Shown here: piece after piece, positions 10,831-22,551 of the stretch
Layout of the letters: the number at the start of each line of letters is the position of its first letter
Position numbering within the stretch: position 1 is the first letter of the stretch
Origin: Nymphaea colorata
Lineage: Eukaryota; Streptophyta; Magnoliopsida; Nymphaeales; Nymphaeaceae
Direction of reading: 5' to 3'
Length of the DNA: 64,000 nt
NCBI RefSeq assembly: GCF_008831285.2
Contig: NC_045140.1
Location: 21,946,370 to 22,010,369, forward strand
Position numbers and translations under genes: made by a program
Notes under the pieces: generated by a model
Told to the model about the DNA's origin: nothing
The model's database searches: none
The model's input: the letters and a program-made list of their open reading frames with translations, nothing else

Positions 10831-13800
10831 TTCTTCCTCTGAATTCAAATATAAATTCGAGCCCAAACTTATATATATATATATATCTCAGAAAAAGTGG
10901 ATATGATAAAAGTAAAGATCCAAATCGAACAACCGATCTGTTGACAAACCCGGCCAAACATGCTCTAGGTATTTTTGTTCCTTTATTATGTAGATGTGAA
11001 TATGAGAAGATGGTCCCAATTTACTCAATTTGTTGGGACAAGAAAGCTGATTAAGAAATTGATATGACTTGCAGGGCTGATCATTTGATGAAAACATCTG
11101 GCTATGCTTTGGAAGCACTGATTAGTTTTGTTCTGGTCTGTGTTCTGTTAATCAACCTGGGTATAATAATTCTTCTCTCGAACGATCTAACATGATCGAT
11201 ATCCAGGTCCAGGACCAGTCTCTCCTAAGCTAATGGATCGGATTCCGAACAGAAATACATTAGGCGGCAGCTGGCCGGAATAATGTCCGGCCGGCGTTAT
11301 ACAACCAAAGAATGATAAAACCATCAGTACCAAAATTGGGCAATTTGCAACCGTGCACTCTATGGCTTCAGATTCGACTACTTTGAAGAAAGTCATGCGT
11401 ATATTTCTTGCTGGATGCGTTTCACCCTAAAGTAATAACATCCAAGGACACTGGGACATGAATCAGCTGAGCAGTGTCGGTAATTTTCACGGCAAACTGC
11501 ATTCGGAGTCAAAACAATGGGCCTCAGGTTTCTCAATTTTCAAACTTAGGCCTCAGGATTTCTGGAGGCAGAACCCTTGGATTCTCACCATTCGGCCATC
11601 TGAAGTTAAAGTCTTTGCAAACTGGATCAAGTGGAAATAATGCCTTACTTTTCTTAGAAATGTCAACAATATTGGCAACCACCTTCTTTTTCATTGGATA
11701 ACATAAGAAACTGAAGAAAGATTTTTCTTGTCATGATGTTGATATAATTTGACTAAGGTGCCTAATTGACAACATCCATAAAACCTGTCACTCATAATTT
11801 AAAGTTAATTTTAATTATATTTGTATGTTCTTGTCTATACATATATATATAATATTTAAATTTTTTTATTAAAAATAAACTGAGCTTAAGCCAAGGCTGG
11901 CCCCGAAACATATCCACTTCTCCAGCAGCTCGAGCTACATTTCGGCCCAATAAGATAAGAACCAGAAAAAACGTGAAGTCGGGTCCAGATCGGTTCTCGG
12001 GTCCTAACTACAGGTGTGGATTACGCGGGGTCGCTTCCAGGAAGGGATTAAAAATTCGCAGAGGAAGTGAAGCAGAGCGAGAAGCAGTCACAGAGAGTCG
12101 GAAGATCGCTGCGGGTTGCTTGTTGGAATCGCAATTGATCGTGGACGAAGAACTGACGGTGGTACGTCCAAATTGTCGTCGTCTTCTTTGCTCTTTCCCC
12201 TCTTCGTTTCATTGTTTGATAAAATTCGTGATCCCCATCTAAAAGGGCATTCGTTTATTCAATTCTGCTTAAATAGATCTATGGCCTTGAAGAATGCTAG
12301 AGATTGAGAAGGAGCGACTGTATATCAAGCAAGAAAACCCACACGAACACAAATTTGGGCAACTATTAATTCGTGGCGTCACCATATACATTTTCTGGGC
12401 GCGCTTCTCAATCTTTGCCGTCGAATGTTTTTCTAAGCATGCCCCTTCTTGCAATTTCGCCATTAGGTCCATTTGCATATCCAGTAGTAGTTGTTTAATC
12501 AACCAGTTGTTCCACTTTCTTGCTTCTACACGCTAGTTACCAATTGTTGTCACTTCTTTGCGTTTCATGGGTGAAGATAGGCAATGTTTTCATACATCTT
12601 AACGTAATCTCTGTCTTAATTTCCAAATGGTGATGAACTCAAAGCGTCAAACAATTGGTGCCTTTGTGTATACATCAGGATATCTAACCTCGCACACATG
12701 CGGAAGCAAGCACACAATTTGAAATGGCACAAAGCCACAAGCTATTCCTGCACTCTATGATATATTTCCTTTGATGAAATAGAAGAAACTATTGACACAA
12801 AGGTAATGTGAATGGATGCACCTCACGCACAATGGTAAGAGCTAGTTAACTGCCTGTGTACATGCTTTTCACGAACACATGACTGTTTGGATAGAGAAGG
12901 GGAAAACCCAAGTCTCAATTACATACTAAAATAAGGAAAATTGTTGTTAGAACAAGATGAGTATTTCTTGAAAAATGTTGTAGCAGTTTTCTATCTAAAA
13001 GATTCTTTATCTATCTGCATTTGAGTTGTACCGAATTTCGTGGTACGAAGTCTCATGGAATCAACTCCTATGTTTTAACTTTTTCAGCTTAAAAATGAAG
13101 CTAATTAAGAGAAGAATATAATCAACCACACCAGTCGCTTGAGGCTAGCTGTTTTGGTCCAAATTGTTATAATTGATAACCGAGTCAGGCTAAGTTATTA
13201 AAATCCGAAGTTGGATACGACCCTAGACTAATCGGACTAGTCGGTCCGACTTGATCCGAGACAATTGACTAGAAATAAATAAATATAGGCTGGTTGACTA
13301 CAACCAACCAAACATGGTTTGATCACATAAGTTGGTAGATAAACCTAATCAGCTAACCAGTCAGCCGACTAGGCAGGATCTTGATGACTAGGTGGTCAAG
13401 TTCTAAGCTCGAACGTAAAGTCTAACATGAACGGTGCAGTTCCTAGTTTGAAAGTTAAATTGTGATGGTGGCTTAGGAATAGTCTTCTATTGTATACGCT
13501 GTAAATTTTAAGTGGCCTTGTATACTTCAATCTCACACTACCAAGTGCTCTAGCGCAAAGTCTTTCTTCGTCCATGAACGATAAATCACAGATCGAACTG
13601 CCGAATACCGATTGAAGCTGGCTACGGGACATGGGCTCACGAGGCACTCGACTCTTTCAGAACAGGTTATTATATTAATATAAATAATATCGTTTACAAT
13701 TTCAATTTTTTATTGGGATGAAGGGAGAGACAGAGAGGGAGAGAGGAGAGAAAAATACTGGTTTTAGAGTGTGAGAGCCTTGTAAGTAAGAAACTTCTAG

Positions 13801-14239
13801 CAGTCGGGTGCATTAGACTTATAGGTATCTGAGATGGGAGTTTTCTTACAAAATGAAAACTTTTTCGCTTTTCTTCAACTTTGTTCATATATGCTATTTA
13901 ATGTCTTAAAAGAAAGTTTTAAACTTTTAAATGACACCAGTATGTAAACGAGAAAAATTACTGAGCATCCATATAAAAATAAACAATTCCCACGCAGTTC
14001 CCTCATCTGCCTCTGCCCCTGTTTTAAAGTGCTTGTTTTCTTTTGAACTTTTAGAACCCAATTGTTCTGTTGTCAATTTTACATTTCACGAATCCAAGGA
14101 ATCCCGTATGGTTGTTTTCAATATCCATGAATGTTCAACAAACTTGTTATGACTTCATTACATAGAATGCACTTATGAATTGCTACATCCAAGATTATGC
14201 ACGTTCAACAGGGTTTACTGCCATATCCTTCTATCAACA

Positions 14240-17200
14240 GTGATCACAGCTTGCTCTCGGAAGTTATTGGTTGAACGACGGTAGCATGTCTTTCTTTAGA
14301 CAGCACTTCATCAGTAAATTGGAAAGCCTCGGAGCTATTTAGACTTAGCGTTCAGGCCTTCAAATTTTGCTTTTTATCTTTTTCTTCACCTTTCTTTTGA
14401 TGTCGAATACCTTCGTCATTTTTTGGATTCTGAACTTAACTTTGCAGTGTAACTCTGTCCAAGTGCCAAAGCAAAATGTTGAAGGATACTTTTCCAAGGA
14501 GAAGGTCCGAGCCGGAGGGCATGGGCTTGTCTCTGACCCAGAGGATCAAAGTGGGTGACTCTCTACTTTCAACTCCTGCATGAAACAACTGAATTAGCGC
14601 TTCTGCTCTAACAGCTTCAAGGCCACCTCATGGTTCAAATCTAAGGTTGGCTGCTAATGGAAACTTAGGTCTCTGTGGACTCTTTCCCATAAAATTGCCT
14701 TTTCCGAAGCACAGTCCAAATAGTGGAACTTCCCCTCTTCTTGGTCTGCTATCTTGTAGATAGATCATATTATAGCTCTCCTGCTCGGTTTGAGTTTATG
14801 TAATTTTCAACTTATTCTTTCCAATGTCACCAAAAGGGGAAGAACAGACATTGGTGGTGAACTGGAAAACGGATAAAAATTTATAGGAACTGAAGTCGTG
14901 ATGATTTTTTTTTTTCCCTTCCGTTCTGATCATATAAGATCTGTCGCCCTGCTTCAGTGGCAATTAGGCTCCTTAGAAAATAAACTGTACTCTTCTGCAA
15001 TCTCTTACCATATAATTTCCATATGAGTATTGCTTTATCACTCATCTCTACCCAAAGCTTACTGTTCACATTTTTGTGGCTTGTAGGAAATTTTACTAAG
15101 GGATTTAATCCAAACCATTACGATTAAGTTTAGAACCTTGGGCGATTTGCAGCAATCAGGTAAATCACAGACACTATATTAACAAAGATCAGGTGAATTA
15201 TCTTCATATGCACCTCGATTGATGCCCTTATCGAACAGTAAATTATTGGGCTACCTATGATTTAGTGCACATCAACGAAGATCTGTCCATATTAGCAAGC
15301 TAATTTATTGCTTAAATATAATAGTTAAACAGGTGGCTTATAATTGTGAGGCAGTCCTTACAGATGAATTTGTTCTGTTTTATTATCTTATTATCAATCA
15401 TTCTCTGATGGTGAGACAGATATCTGGCTTTTTTTTGTTTGTTCTGTGAGCCTGTTTCGCACTGTACTGCAAAATGTCCTGATCATATGGTTTCATGCGG
15501 CACGTGACATCAGCCGGGACCTTGATGAAGCATCTTCGGAAAGTTTTTCTTGCTCAATCTTCGCCTGAATATTTGTCCATGTCTGAGCAAATAGCTCCCT
15601 TACAATATGGGTCATTGAGCATTGATTGTGGATTCAAATGCTAAATCTTAGTTACAATGAGGTCCAAAATTTTGAAGGTCAACAGATCGTAGTTAGTACT
15701 TATTTGCTTCTTGAAATTTCTTCTGGAAGTTAGTAAGCGACACTTCGTAATTGATTTTTCCATTTATGTTGATTTTTAGTGTTGGTAGGCCATTTTGTTA
15801 TTCATGTCTATGTGCTGATCTCCAGTAAAAATATTGCATTTCAGAGAAGTTAGACGGAGACAGAGAAGGAGAATCTGTCTGGACCATGGTAATGTTTGTC
15901 TGTCTACACGCTTGTTTGCCACTGATTTAACCAGCAAATGTTAGATTCTTGCTTTATGGTTTGAGAATGATTTATTTAGCCCCTTCATATCTTTTAACCA
16001 CCGTCCAATATCTTTGATACTTTGTATTCATATTGCAGTATTGGCATTTTGAAGCTAACATATCATTCTTCACCTAGATTTCCTATCTTTTTTTTTTTAC
16101 CTTTTTCTGCTATACAAATACAACTATCGTTCCCAACTTGTTGGTGGATCCTGGGGGAGGGATTTAGAACCAGCTCCAAAATGGAACTGGATTTACTCCT
16201 TTCCCATATATTTGGGTGTATAGTAAAATCTTTTTTTTTTTTTTTTTGCTAAGAAAAGTCCACAAAACTGCTTGTTTGATATTTTTTATACTGTTTGTCA
16301 TAATTTTGGAACCACCAACCTGTTCCCAAGTAGACGACATTTTTTAAGAAGACTGAATTCCGAAGAAGAGTGCTGAATATGGTATTTCACGAATATGGGT
16401 TGAAGAATTAAACCATAGAATTGGAATTGTTTGACGGCCACAATGCGTCCGTTATTGTCACGAGATTGGCTTCATAAGTTTGAAAGCCAGGGCGGGGCGT
16501 AAGGTCAAGGGTGGGTGTAGCCGTCGGTCGATAAAGGGGCAAATGGGCCGAGCTGCTCCTTTTAGCCAATGTATGGTGATGATCTCTTGGAACGGGAATT
16601 AAGAGGAGTGCCAACAGTGGTTTATTTTGCAATGCTTAGGAACTTAGTCGAACTCTCAGAATTCATGAACACGGGAATGGTTTACAAATGGACAGTAAAC
16701 ATGCGGGGTCAATTTTTTAACACATCAATCCGTAAGTAACTCATGTTCAACTGAACTTAATGACGAATTTTACTTTTGGATGTTAGTTTTGTATACTGAA
16801 ATGCTTCGAAAAATAAAGGAAACCCTTTTTCTTTGAAAGCATATGTCGTCAACTACACATTTCTGGCATTCAATAGTTGAGAGACATAATTAAATAACTG
16901 ATTATATATAGCATGTCAACTACACATTTCTGCCATTCAAATAGTTGAGAGCCAATTGACACAATTAAATAATTATTACAATTTAAGGACCTCATATACG
17001 CTTTTAAATGTGTGCATTGTACATGATGCATTAATCAGAACATTTCATTAGCATGGTCAAACAATTTAGAATTGATCACAAGTAAAATAATCCTTAAAAA
17101 ATAAAAGATGGAATGGCTTAGGGTAGACACCATCAAGTGGTTAATACAGTCCAGCGAATCAGATGCATTTTCTTCCCTTATACATAATCGGCCCCCCCGT

Positions 17201-18330
17201 ATCTCAAAGTTTGGGTCAGAGGTTCACTTAATCTTTTTGTGTCTTTTGTTGGTGCCTTTGGACCTTCGTACATGCTTTCGAGTCTCGGTTGTGAAATGCA
17301 GTGTTACTAAATCGTCTGAATTGGCTGATTCAAATAAAGTTGGTCCACGGCAGACCGATCCAAAAGTAACATATGTTGGTTTTTTTAAGTATTTGTCATA
17401 TTTTAAGAACCTTCTTATTTTATTGTCTTTAACTGTTTCTCTTCTTCTTTCAAGAAATGGTTTCACTTGTTTTCTGTCAAGTTCTCACCGACTCAGCCGA
17501 ATCAGTGAATCGGTATATATAGTCCCAAATCAGCAACCTCGCTGATTTGTGTCCTCAATCAAGCAGGGGCAGAGCCGGGGGCCGGCAGGGCCATGGCTCC
17601 TTTAAGTTTTTGAAAATTAATTTTTTACTACTAAATATTGTTCCCTGTTAAAAATTTTTAAAAAATACTCCCAAGTGAAAAAAATCTTTGACTCCGCCTC
17701 TGCTGATAACGTTTCAACAAGTTCAAAAGCTTCAATGCTTTTGAACCGTGGAGACTTGAAAACGTTAGTCATAATTCAGGAATCAGGTTGGCTTTAAATT
17801 TTGAAAACTTGGGCTAAGCAAAAATTTTAAGATATTGTCCGGCTCCTATCAAAATTTGAAAAAATGCTGTTATTTTTCTAGCTCCCTCTGCTTGTGTACG
17901 TTAATCCTGTGCCCAATGGATGCCGAAGTTAATCAAACACAGAAGAGTTGGCAAATTAAGACGACTTTGGGAGCCATGTAGATATGAATGATCTTCGACA
18001 CAACTGGACATTGAGAGCCTGAGCGTTAATGGTGATTGCTTCTTCAGCTAGAAAGGATTGTCCTTCCATCATGCTATGTGGATTATCATGGTCTTATATA
18101 TTTAATCATCTATTTTGCTTTACTTTGGGGAATGTCATTCATCTTTTCCATTTTATCGTGCACATGATTGTATTATACTGGATTCTCTGTATCAGTTGTC
18201 TCAATATTTTTTTTTTTAATACTTCTGCACCTTAAACTTCTACCGGTTGGTAACAAGAGGAAATTCTTCATTTTTTAAACTAGGAAAATACTTCCATACT
18301 GTTACTTTATATATAGATATTGCAGATCAA
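14240..18330 (+). pseudogene. Degenerate second copy of Rab geranylgeranyl transferase alpha gene
   Basis: A decayed, intron-containing duplicate of the gene at the left edge, in the same orientation. An exon at 14448-14554 reads VEGYFSKEKV...DPEDQSG, which fits the RGTA segment preceding the family's W-x-H. A remnant at about 14622-14755 reads PPHGSNLRLAANGNLGLCG. The LRR exon at about 15555-15677 ends WIQMLNLSYNEVQNFEG but is broken upstream by in-frame stops. The following intron (about 15884-16060) aligns by eye with the intron at 450-680 of the first copy. A second LRR remnant lies at about 17705-17765, the last exon at about 17925-18080, and the 3' UTR at about 18234-18300 matches 1505-1575. 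A small inverted-repeat element (17564-17702) sits against the second LRR remnant. Weak traces of an earlier exon start near 14240. Because introns and UTR are kept, it arose by DNA duplication, not retroposition. Confidence 0.8.
17564..17702. mobile_element. Miniature inverted-repeat element within the Rab-GGTase pseudogene
   Basis: A 139-bp segment begins CAGGGGCAGAGCC and ends GACTCCGCCTCTG; the end reads CAGAGGCGGAGTC on the other strand, so 10 of 13 terminal bases pair as inverted repeats. Its interior is AT-rich and noncoding. It lies directly before sequence resembling an LRR exon, as if inserted there. I see no clear target duplication. The superfamily (hAT-like?) is not established. 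Confidence 0.55.
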
Positions 18331-18632
18331 AATATCTCCACTATGATTTTGTTTATGTTTTACGAAGTTGCAGAATGACTGGGAAGTTTGGCTTCCAAAT
18401 CAAGATGGGGGAGACCAAGTGGGCTACCACTGTAGCAAATTCTGGGTAAAGATACTTGGGGAGCGGCACTGGCACTCTCTTCATGCTTGCTTGTTGTCAG
18501 CTTACGAGGGGACATGGACGTGAGGATTCATGGCTGCTGGTTTTCTCCCATCCTGCTCTGATAAGCTAATCCGCCACTGTGCGTAAAGTCTCAGAACTGC
18601 CCACCTGAGGACAGGGTCCCTATTCCTCGGCT

Positions 18633-18983
18633 TATAAAAAGCTTCGAAGCGTCTGACTGCAAAAACCAAAGGTTTTCTGGCTTGGTGCCATCTTCTGTCT
18701 GCTCACTTCAGCATCAAGAATCGACGGCCTGTAGTACATCAAGCCTTTCATGAAACGAAGAAGATAACATAGGAGAAAAAGAACTTATTGATTTGGCCAG
18801 AAAGCAGTGGAGCAGGTAATGGGTGCATCCCTATCTGCCGGCATTTCCAGATTGGTCGAGCAGGGCGCGGCAAAGGTCTGCCGGACTGTAGTGCTGCCTG
18901 CTTTTGGTGGGATCGGCCAGACCCGGTCGATCGTCGATCTTGCCCGGTTTAGTTTTGTGGACCTAAAATTTAAAGTTCAATGA
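18633..18983 (+). other. TATA-like box followed by a 54-codon open frame
   Basis: GGCTTATAAAAAGC lies near 18631-18644, a good TATA-box match. An ATG at 18819 opens a 54-codon frame ending at TGA 18981-18983. Its protein starts MGASLSAGISRLVEQGAAKV and is moderately GC-rich in coding style (GGC, GCG, CGG codons), unlike the AT-rich flanks. I do not recognise a family. It could be a small gene or chance; there is no splice or homology support. Confidence 0.22.
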
Positions 18984-19393
18984 CTTAAGAGTATCATTCA
19001 TGAACTTAGAGAGAAGGAGAAGATTGGCGTGGTACATGCCGTAACACAGTTATGCTTATCATGAATTATTTATTAGCTTATGTGCTAAAATTGAGTGTGA
19101 GATCGGCAGAAGCTTGCTTTAATGGAGAACCTGACAGAGGAGGGTTTTTAAATGGAGGAGGTCACGAGAACTCGATATCCATGGCAGTCTCTTGGCACAA
19201 AAGCCTTTGCTAACCATACGTATGTTGGCCATAGAAAATCCGATGTTGAACTCCTCGTGTTATTTACACTAGTCCATGTTTATGTATATTTAGGAGCATG
19301 CATTTTAAGTGATTAACTCTAATTATATGGTAAATATGTCGGTTTCAATCCACCATTTGGTTGATGGGAACAAAATAAATGGTGTACCATTGG

Positions 19394-19395
<2 letters not shown>

Positions 19396-19460
<65 letters not shown>
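19396..19460. repeat. (TA)n microsatellite
   Basis: About 32 uninterrupted TA dinucleotides. Confidence 0.97.
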
Positions 19461-19462
<2 letters not shown>

Positions 19463-19899
19463 ACATCTTTCTCTTTAGATGAAATAAATATGAAAATTAT
19501 GTTGATTATATCCAATCAGTTGAACTTTGGTTGGTGGTTCGCAATTTGTTATACTTAAACTTACATTTTTAATGTTGAAAATTTTAGAAAAATAACACAT
19601 TTTGTTGAATTGTTGAATACATAGAGTGTATAGAGCGGCTGAATGGTGACCTTGGCTCATTAAGGTTGTTTGATCCGTTGTAATGGATAGTCTGAAGAAA
19701 ACAAAAGGAAAAAGACGTGAATTAATATTAGATTAAAATGTTCATCACTTTTTTTTCCTTTTTTTTTCTTAACCATTGATTTAGAAAATATCAAAAGCTA
19801 AGCTCATTTCTTATCTCTCTAACATGAAAGAACCTACCAACTACCAATTTCTCTCTCCTCTCAATTGGTCATTCCATCTTCATTGTCATTTCTCTCCCC

Positions 19900-19984
19900 T
19901 TACTCATTCCATCTTCATTCCCAATTCCCTCCTCTTTAGTCTTTCGTCTTCATTCATTCCTAGGAATGAAAATGGAATGAGTAA
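19900..19984. repeat. Foldback inverted repeat with 22-nt arms
   Basis: The left arm 19900-19921 and right arm 19963-19984 pair over 22 nt with one mismatch (TTACTCATTCCATCTTCATT... against its complement), with a 41-nt loop. Outer CT-rich and GA-rich flanks extend weak pairing to about 19830-20015. It may be a foldback or MITE remnant. Confidence 0.7.
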
Positions 19985-20757
19985 GTGAAAAAGAGGATAG
20001 GGAAATGAGAGAAAGAGAAAGACCACATAACATATATACATAAGGTTTCAACCACTGCTTTTTCCATGACTCGCGCATTTTCTGTTTTGTGTATTTATTT
20101 TAAAAATTCTCTTTTCCAAAACCACCGTATTCACTTTAGAATTGGTGGATGATGGAGATGAAAAGGGATATGTAATATCATTTTAGAACTAGTTTCAGGT
20201 GCTTGGGAGAGAGGGATCGTGTCAAGTGTGTAAAGGTATCCTGAAGAGAGCAGAAACCGCAACCTCAACTCACATGGCTCCCCCGCTAGAGTCGGGACCA
20301 GCGCCCCGATCCCTTAGAGGGAAAAAGGTGGGGGCTTAGCTACGCCACTGCGCCCCTTTCCGGCCGACTGACGCCATAAAATAATAGGAGGACCGGGCGG
20401 GGGCCGCCGGAGAGGGGGCAACGCAACAGGAACCGTGCCGCCTCCCATTATTTTACGGCCTCCTCCGCCCCCACTTGCTTCTTTTTTAATCCCCACATTT
20501 ACCGTCGTGAAATCGGATGCTTTAGCCGCCCGATACGCCAAAAAATAAAAAACAAAGAATTTTCGACAAAAAAAAAAAATCATTTTCACTCCAACAGAAC
20601 CCACTCTGCGAGAACCGCACCCACCCGCCCAAAACGGCCGTTCATTGGGACCTTTCATCTCGAGGATCGGACGGTCAGAGATGCGTGCGTCGATTTCCAC
20701 CGTGAGAGACGTCCGCATCGGGTCGATCCGCGCCTGGCGAGCGGGGCAAGCGAAGCG

Positions 20758-21105
20758 CACGTGCGGTCCGTTCCGGCATGTCGGTGTTTGACGGTCAAAA
20801 GCAGGTGCGCACGTGCGACTCGCTCGTGCCTGTCCTCGATTGGAACGGTCAAAACAGCGAGTCCCCAGGCTGGGAATGATGACGTGTCCCTCCCCCCCCC
20901 CCCGGGCACGTGCGAGCCCTCAGTCCAGCAACCGGATCTGGTGCCGAGATCCAGCCCCGATCCAGGGACCGACTCCGCTGCCGGGGATCCCACGTGTCCC
21001 GTAGCAGCAACTTGTTGCCACATGGCAGCCCCGGAGGCGACGGAGAGTCGGCAGCGCGCCACGTCACCTCTCGAACGCACAAGAGCCGAAAAACAGCGCC
21101 ACGTG
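20758..21105. promoter_or_regulatory. Cluster of five CACGTG G-boxes upstream of AIL gene
   Basis: Perfect CACGTG palindromes occur at 20758-20763, 20810-20815, 20907-20912, 20991-20996 and 21100-21105, with related ACGT cores at about 20881 (GACGTGTC) and 21060 (CCACGTCAC). G-boxes bind bHLH factors such as PIFs and bZIP factors. The cluster lies 1.45-1.8 kb before the AIL start codon, probably in its distal promoter. A 12-C tract at 20892-20903 lies inside it. The motifs are seen; regulation of the AIL gene is inferred. Confidence 0.6.
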
Positions 21106-21699
21106 ACCCTCACTTGACACACACTCCCATGCCCCCCCCTTCTTTAAAAAGAAAATTCAAAAAAAAAAAAGCATAATTCCGAGTACTACTCATCCAATTC
21201 TTTGATGCAAGTTCGTTCGTTTACTACTCGTTTCTTCTTTGATGTGCACTTCTCACTAGTCACTTACCATGGAATCCATGACAAATCGTAGTTGAGAAAA
21301 TTTTGATAGCAAAAGAAAGGCATTGAACCTGTGATATATACATAGTAATTGAAGAGAATAATTCATAATTCTAAAGCAGAAGTCCTGAACCTGAATCATA
21401 TCTTGCAATCTCTGAGAACGGGGAGTCGCTTCGCTTTTAAGGCATTATTATCAGGGAAGAGGGGGACAAACAAAAGAATGCACTTCAATGGGGAGTTTTT
21501 AAATACGTCTTCTTTGTTTGGAAGAAGAGCGCGGCACGAACGATACTCTTTCTTTTTCTCTCTGTTTTCTTTTTTTTTAACTTTTTCACCGCGGCGGTGA
21601 TTTGACTTTGACCGCGAGGTGGGTGGTGGTGGTGGTGGCGACCAGAGGCGCCGATTCCTCCTCCCCGGAAGGAGAGACACACATTCACATACACCACTC

Positions 21700-22551
21700 A
21701 GAAAATTTTTTAAAACCGAGGGAGAGAGAAAGAGAAACCCTAGTTTTTCGCCACCGAGAGTTCCGGGGAAAAGAATCGAGCTACGTAGTCCAACACTTGT
21801 GTGAGTGGGAAAAAGGGAATGATTTTGTGGCGCCGAGGTCCACTCAATCTGTCCCCCTTCCCCTTCTTCTTCTTCTCCTCCTCCTCTTTTTCTTCCTCGA
21901 GTAAAACTTCTTTCTCTTCTTCTTAGTGAAAAACTCTCTCCCTCTCTCGGTTAAACCCTAAAGCTCTGGGGAAGAGAAGCTAAGGGAGGTGCCCATCAAC
22001 TCGTTGGAGCTTATCTCTCTCTCTCCCCCTTTACTCGCTTCTAAGGCTCCGGAGAAGGACAGACCCAGATAAGTACTGTTCGGAGCTCTTAAATACGGCG
22101 GCCAAAATGTCGAAAGATTGAAAAGAAAATGAAGTCGGTGAATCGATTCATATAGCGTTTGTCTTGTCCCCCCTTCTATCTCGTTTGATTTAAAACCATT
22201 TTTTATCGAGAACCATCTGGCCTGTTCTTCCTCCTTCCTTCGATCTTTGAGAAGGACATACGTTGCTGATCACTAGATAGGTGAGTTGGGATATCCTTCT
22301 CCCTTAGTGGTTAATGAAGTCTTGAAGGATCGACCGAACTCTCTCTGTTGCCTAAAGTGGAGTTCAAGGAGCGGAAGGATCGATAGGGTCTGGATCTTTC
22401 AGGAACCAAGATCAGGAAAATATCCATCGCTGTTGCCTGTTCTACCGTTCTAACCTCAGTCACATTCTGCCTCCAAAGAACGTTCTTGGTATCTATCTCC
22501 CATCTGATCAAGAAAGATCTGCAACAAAGGAAGGAAGGAAGCAAGAAGGAG
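21700..22551 (+). promoter_or_regulatory. AIL 5' leader region with telo-boxes and short upstream ORFs
   Basis: CT-rich leader-like sequence with two AAACCCTA telo-boxes (21735-21742, 21953-21960). Small upstream ORFs precede the main ATG: 22107-22121 (4 codons), 22129-22155 (8 codons) and 22314-22325 (3 codons). A strong donor GTGAGT at 22281 with a TTTCAG acceptor at 22402 could mark a leader intron that would remove the last one. The transcription start is not identified. Confidence 0.45.

Larger units (their letters stand above)
7839..14230. other. Intergenic spacer downstream of WAG-type kinase
   Basis: About 6.4 kb with no supported coding gene. It holds the kinase 3' UTR, a (CT)n run at 8252-8274, a TA run at 10869-10887 and a stretch near 10.6-10.83 kb made of degenerate GATTCGGATTTGGAT-like units, probably an old repeat. 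At about 11.95-12.16 kb there is a more GC-rich piece preceded by GGCCCAATAAG and ending in a plausible donor (GACGGTG|GTACGT). It may be an untranslated first exon of the degenerate Rab-GGTase copy that follows, but this link is only inference. Confidence 0.5.
18984..20757. other. Noncoding spacer upstream of AIL gene
   Basis: No supported gene. It contains the TA microsatellite and the foldback described separately. Around 20.28-20.35 kb GCTTAGCTACGCCACTG appears, the complement of CAGTGGCGTAGCTAAGC, which resembles the termini of the miniature elements found elsewhere in this window. From about 20.3 kb the composition becomes GC-rich; long frames there are composition artefacts. Confidence 0.5.

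Noticed and set aside
20314-21176. Long frames on both strands in the GC-rich region before the AIL gene
   Set aside because: No recognisable domain, mutually overlapping on both strands, and explained by high GC and few stop codons.
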